From assembly GCA_030603035.1 (NCBI GenBank), contig JAUVYQ010000125.1:1-7754 (forward strand): 7,754 nucleotides of DNA. The letters run 5' to 3'. Positions 5,471-7,754 of this stretch are shown here, piece by piece; position 1 is the first letter of the stretch; each line of letters begins with the position of its first letter. Both the position numbers and the translations under genes were made by a program. The stretch is from Phycisphaerae bacterium. Lineage in GTDB: Bacteria > Planctomycetota > Phycisphaerae > Sedimentisphaerales > SG8-4. The notes beneath the pieces were generated by a model that saw only the letters and a program-made list of their open reading frames with translations, ran no database searches and had not been told where the DNA came from.

Positions 5471-6094
5471 ATGGCAAAGAACAAGAAAAACACTTGGGTC
5501 TTATGGTCAGAAGATGAGGTCAAGCTGCTCAGGAAACTTTTCCCACGTGGAAGAGCAAGGAAAGTAGCTGACCAAACTGGACGGCCTTTGACAGCAGTGA
5601 GACAGAAGGCATACGGTATGGGGCTTAAAACAGAGAAATATCGTCCGTGGTCTGCCAGTGAGGTCGAACTGCTCAAGAAGCTTTACCCAAATGAGAACAC
5701 ACGGAGCATAGCCGGTAAGCTTGGACGGTCTTTGAGGGAGGTAATGAACAAAGCATATGATGCCGGCTTTAGAAAAAGAGGAAGGCCTACCCCCTGGTCA
5801 ATACAGGAGGTAACCCTGCTCAAGAAACTGTATCCAGATAACACAGCGCCGGAAATAGCAAGCCAGATCGGGCGGTCTATGAAGGCGGTAAGAGGCAAAG
5901 CACACATATTGGGGCTTAGAAAAGTAGGCCCTTACCGTATTTGGTCGAAGAAAGAGTTGAACCTGCTGAAGAAACTATATGCCAGCAGGACGTCACAGGA
6001 AGTGGCCAAACAAATCGGCAGGTCAGTACAGGCGACAAGATTGAGAATATTCAAATCGGGCCTTAAGAAAATAAAGTACAAGACCAAGAGCTAA
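5471..6094 (+). CDS. Protein of four tandem GcrA/Myb-like helix-turn-helix repeats
   Basis: This 207-residue basic protein is almost wholly four copies of a 48-49-residue unit. The unit pattern is W-S-x2-E-(V/L)-x-LL-(K/R)-KL-(F/Y), a turn, (I/V)A-x-(Q/K)-x-GR-(S/P), then a helix and (L/F)(K/R)K. The unit tryptophans are W12, W60, W109 and W158. Tryptophan, LLKKL and the GRS turn match the three-helix DNA-binding fold shared by GcrA and SANT/Myb domains. Between repeats 2 and 3 lies RKRGRPTP (101-108), with the RGRP core of an AT-hook. No enzyme domain is present. A sequence-specific or architectural DNA-binding role is likely, and the target is unknown. I chose ATG 5471. An in-frame GTG at 5462 would add three residues, and neither start has a good Shine-Dalgarno. 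Repeats 2 and 3 are the most consensus-like. The zinc-ribbon gene follows 79 bases later on the same strand. Confidence 0.75.
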   Translation: MAKNKKNTWVLWSEDEVKLLRKLFPRGRARKVADQTGRPLTAVRQKAYGMGLKTEKYRPWSASEVELLKKLYPNENTRSIAGKLGRSLREVMNKAYDAGFRKRGRPTPWSIQEVTLLKKLYPDNTAPEIASQIGRSMKAVRGKAHILGLRKVGPYRIWSKKELNLLKKLYASRTSQEVAKQIGRSVQATRLRIFKSGLKKIKYKTKS

Positions 6095-6114
6095 AACCGC
6101 TGCTGGCTACATTA

Positions 6115-6174
6115 GAATACAAAGCCCGTAAGTGCAAAGAATGTATCGAGTGGCGGTTGGCTGTGAGGAACTAA
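6115..6174 (+). pseudogene. Remnant 3' tail of a lost zinc-ribbon paralogue
   Basis: In this frame the DNA reads EYKARKCKECIEWRLAVRN then TAA (6172-6174). The end EWRLAVRN matches the end EQRTAVRN of the downstream gene, and a CxxC pair precedes it as in that gene. At DNA level, 6148-6179 and 6513-6544 agree at 26 of 32 positions without a gap. The TAA overlaps the next gene's ATG by one base. The simplest reading is that a neighbouring copy was deleted, leaving its last codons and its coupled junction. Confidence 0.45.
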
Positions 6175-6539
6175 TGAAGATGGTAAAAATGAAGCGATGC
6201 ACTAAATGCAAAAAGCTAAAAGACGAAAGTGAGTTTAGCAAAGACCGCCGCCTCAAAGATGGGCTGAGGTGCTGGTGCAAAAAGTGCGAGTGTGAATACA
6301 TCCATCAGTATTACAGGCGAAACAGCAAAAGTGTGAAAAAATACTACAGATATGAGGAGTGCCATCGGGTTGTTGGTGGTGTGAAAGAGAAGCGGTGTCG
6401 CAGATGCGGAAAGTGGAAGGCAGAGAGCGAGTTTTATAAAGAACACAGACATAAAGATGGCTTAGAGACGCGGTGCAAGAAATGTGTATGTGAAGCTGCA
6501 CGCAAGTATCGTGAGCAGCGGACGGCTGTGAGAAACTAA
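6174..6539 (+). CDS. Small protein with two tandem Cys4 zinc ribbons
   Basis: The 121-residue, Lys/Arg-rich protein has two homologous modules, each C-x2-C-x22-C-x2-C: C9, C12, C35, C38 and C75, C78, C101, C104. Both have the pattern KRCxxC, then (E)SEF, then KDGL, then CKKC. The spacing is identical, so each should bind one zinc ion. The CxxC...F...KDGL...CKxC type is common in phage and environmental bacteria, sometimes fused to HNH nucleases. No HNH motif is present here. Extra cysteines C33, C40, C63 and C106 are unassigned. I chose ATG 6174 because GAGGA (6165-6169) precedes it. In-frame GTG 6132 and ATG 6141 lie further up, but that stretch is better explained in another frame as a paralogue tail. 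Function is unknown: nucleic-acid binding is likely. Confidence 0.65.
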   Translation: MKMVKMKRCTKCKKLKDESEFSKDRRLKDGLRCWCKKCECEYIHQYYRRNSKSVKKYYRYEECHRVVGGVKEKRCRRCGKWKAESEFYKEHRHKDGLETRCKKCVCEAARKYREQRTAVRN

Positions 6540-6584
6540 TTAAGACAGCCAATCGGTAAAATGGGGCGATAACGATACGGCGGT

Positions 6585-6619
6585 GCACTTATTTTTTGGC
6601 CTTCTTCTACCGTTTTTGT
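6585..6619 (+). repeat. 35-base direct repeat, left copy
   Basis: These 35 bases are identical to 7103-7137. Similarity stops abruptly at both ends. The right copy spans the last codons and stop of pcm, so this copy is a duplicate of the pcm 3' end. Between the copies lie 483 bases with one membrane-protein gene. Confidence 0.85.
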
Positions 6620-6652
6620 TACTGTGTAAAAACCCCTCTACCCACTGTCTTT

Positions 6653-6979
6653 CTACGCTCCCAGCAAATCTGGTAAAAAGCGGCACGCCGCGAACAGACA
6701 AATCCCAGCCAGTACGAACGCCAACGGCAGCAGTCGGAGGCACTTGTTCCGCTCGATGAACAACGTGACTATGGATAGAACCAGACCGATAGCAGCGAGG
6801 GGCAAGAACGAGCAAACTGACAAAACGTACACAACCATCAGGATCATCCCTATGAAATCAAAGTCGCCACCGGCAATGGGACTGATGGTAAACCACAAAG
6901 CGGCAGGAACGCACAAAAGCGCGCTCCCGAACGTGGCAATGCCTACAACAAGTGCGATGATTGACACAATTCTTCTCAT
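6653..6979 (-). CDS. Small hypothetical membrane protein
   Basis: The 108-residue product is mostly hydrophobic, with about four membrane segments: roughly 4-30, 42-58, 59-75 and 82-101. A short acidic stretch GGDFDF lies between the first two, and the basic loop ERNKCLR between the last two. I recognise no family. The start ATG has a purine-rich site GGGGAAG (complement of 6984-6990) four bases upstream, which supports real translation. It is on the same strand as pcm and downstream of it, 145 bases beyond the pcm stop, and lies wholly between two exact 35-base repeats. It may therefore have arrived as a unit. No clear promoter or terminator is visible. Confidence 0.6.
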   Translation of the reverse strand: MRRIVSIIALVVGIATFGSALLCVPAALWFTISPIAGGDFDFIGMILMVVYVLSVCSFLPLAAIGLVLSIVTLFIERNKCLRLLPLAFVLAGICLFAACRFLPDLLGA

Positions 6980-7023
6980 TTCACTTCCCCAGAGTTTTCT
7001 CAGGCAATGTGGCCTTTCTTTTC

Positions 7024-7040
7024 TGCCAACCTAATTGGCA
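7024..7040 (+). other. Short inverted repeat upstream of the membrane-protein gene
   Basis: TGCCAA (7024-7029) pairs with TTGGCA (7035-7040) around CCTAA, followed on the + strand by TTCTTTT. It could be a weak terminator for + strand transcription or an operator in front of the - strand gene. The stem is short and the assignment weak. Confidence 0.3.
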
Positions 7041-7102
7041 TTCTTTTCAATATAACCGCATCCAGGTAAAGCCCCCGATGAAAAAAAGCTAAAACCAGTC
7101 GC

Positions 7103-7137
7103 GCACTTATTTTTTGGCCTTCTTCTACCGTTTTTGT
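7103..7137 (+). repeat. 35-base direct repeat, right copy (overlaps pcm stop)
   Basis: Identical to 6585-6619. It contains the pcm stop codon (complement of 7125-7127), about 10 coding bases before it and 22 bases after it. Confidence 0.85.
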
Positions 7138-7754
7138 ACCTCACCGGTCATTGGGACAAATCGCACCGGCATAACGTTCTTCTTACTGATATTGCCCTTC
7201 TTGTCCTTTGTTATCACCACCAGATGCTGAAAGCCGAAGGAACCCTCCACAGGCAGAATCATTCGCCCCCCCGCCTTCAACTGCTCAAGCAGTGGCGGAG
7301 GTATACGACCGGCCGCAGCCGTGCCGATGATTGCGTCGTAGGGGGCTTTTTCCTTCCAGCCGAAATACCCGTCGCCGGCCCTGACAAATACGTTCGGATA
7401 ACCCAGTTTCTTGAGTCGCTTTTCAGCGGATTTAGCTAATTCTTTAACAATCTCGATAGTATAGACCTCCCGTGCGATTTCGGCGCAGACCGCCGCCTGA
7501 TAGCCCGAGCCGGTACCGATTTCCAGAACTTTATGCTCTGGCCGAAGTCTCAGGGCATCGGTCATAAAGCCCACGATGTACGGCTGGCTGATGGTCTGCC
7601 CCTCGCCGATCGACAGAGGACGGTCAGCATAGGCAGCCCACTGCCAGCCAGCCGGCACGAAGGCGTGCCGCGGCACAATCCGCATCGCCGCCAACACGTT
7701 CGGGTCTTTGACGTCCCGTGCCCGAATTTGCCTGGCAACCATCCTTTTTCGTTC
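7125..7754 (-). CDS. pcm: Protein-L-isoaspartate O-methyltransferase (N-terminus beyond window)
   Basis: This enzyme uses S-adenosylmethionine to methylate L-isoaspartyl residues in damaged proteins, starting their repair in the cytoplasm. Counting from the Met at 7742, the visible motifs are VPRHAFVP (23-30), the substrate loop IGEGQTISQP (45-54), SAM motif I VLEIGTGSGYQ (72-82), the acidic VYTIEIV after strand 2 (93-99), GDG (123-125), YDAIIGTAAA (135-144), LPV (163-165) and the C-terminal VRFVPMTG (193-200). The frame stays open beyond that Met to the window edge, reading E-R-K-R. Homologues usually have about 10 residues before MV..QI, so the true start probably lies outside. The 3' end is intact but its stop codon lies in a 35-base repeat duplicated at 6585-6619. 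Confidence 0.95.
   Translation of the reverse strand, partial: ERKRMVARQIRARDVKDPNVLAAMRIVPRHAFVPAGWQWAAYADRPLSIGEGQTISQPYIVGFMTDALRLRPEHKVLEIGTGSGYQAAVCAEIAREVYTIEIVKELAKSAEKRLKKLGYPNVFVRAGDGYFGWKEKAPYDAIIGTAAAGRIPPPLLEQLKAGGRMILPVEGSFGFQHLVVITKDKKGNISKKNVMPVRFVPMTGEVQKR

Noticed and set aside
6585..7137. Integron gene cassette with attC sites
   Set aside because: The 35-base repeats lack the paired core sites and the hairpin symmetry expected of attC, and the flank does not fit the GTTRRRY core. They were kept as direct repeats only.

Overview
The window looks like chromosomal DNA from an uncultured bacterium, most plausibly a planctomycete (Planctomycetota, perhaps Phycisphaerae-like). 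This is an inference from four things: an exported Tat lipoprotein of the L-fucose-isomerase-like type, a short bS21, a DUF362 protein, and AT-rich intergenic DNA full of degenerate 'TTCGTG..TTCGTGGCAAA'-type repeats. No 16S rRNA or other decisive marker is present. Genes are well spaced, point in both directions, and mostly have their own sigma-70-like promoters.

Layout. (1) 1-323: the tail of a possible + strand gene, then a bidirectional-looking hairpin terminator shared with hflX. (2) 324-2237: the GTPase gene hflX (-) and rpsU for ribosomal protein bS21 (+) diverge from a 420-base intergenic region. That region holds a consensus-like hflX promoter, a nested inverted-repeat element with two perfect hairpins that falls inside the predicted hflX leader RNA, and two similar promoter-like blocks before rpsU. 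(3) 2369-3841 (-): a Tat-exported lipoprotein related to L-fucose/L-arabinose isomerases, with a strong ribosome-binding site and a near-consensus promoter about 130 bases upstream. The 325 bases between it and the tRNA contain that promoter, a duplicated 17-base phrase and AT-rich DNA, but no gene. (4) 4167-4251: tRNA-Ser(UGA), followed by a 20-base copy of its own 3' end. It is surrounded by four separate arrays of degenerate 7-base tandem repeats, the last of which runs to within two bases of the start codon of a DUF362 gene (4485-5279).

(5) 5280-7124 looks like accessory DNA. A TTGACA-16-TATTAT promoter leads to a protein made of four tandem GcrA/Myb-like helix-turn-helix repeats with an AT-hook-like motif in the middle. 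Next comes a small protein with two identically spaced Cys4 zinc ribbons, preceded by the apparent tail of a lost paralogue, and then a small four-helix membrane protein on the other strand. (6) 7125-7754: the 3' part of pcm (protein-L-isoaspartate O-methyltransferase), running off the window end.

The membrane-protein gene sits between two exact 35-base direct repeats, one of which contains the pcm stop codon. This suggests a small insertion or cassette at the 3' end of pcm.

How the genes relate: hflX, rpsU, tRNA-Ser and pcm are housekeeping genes for translation and protein repair, but they are not in one operon. The repeat-built DNA-binding protein and the zinc-ribbon protein lie on the same strand 79 bases apart and may form a small nucleic-acid-binding pair. 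Nothing in the window shows what they act on.
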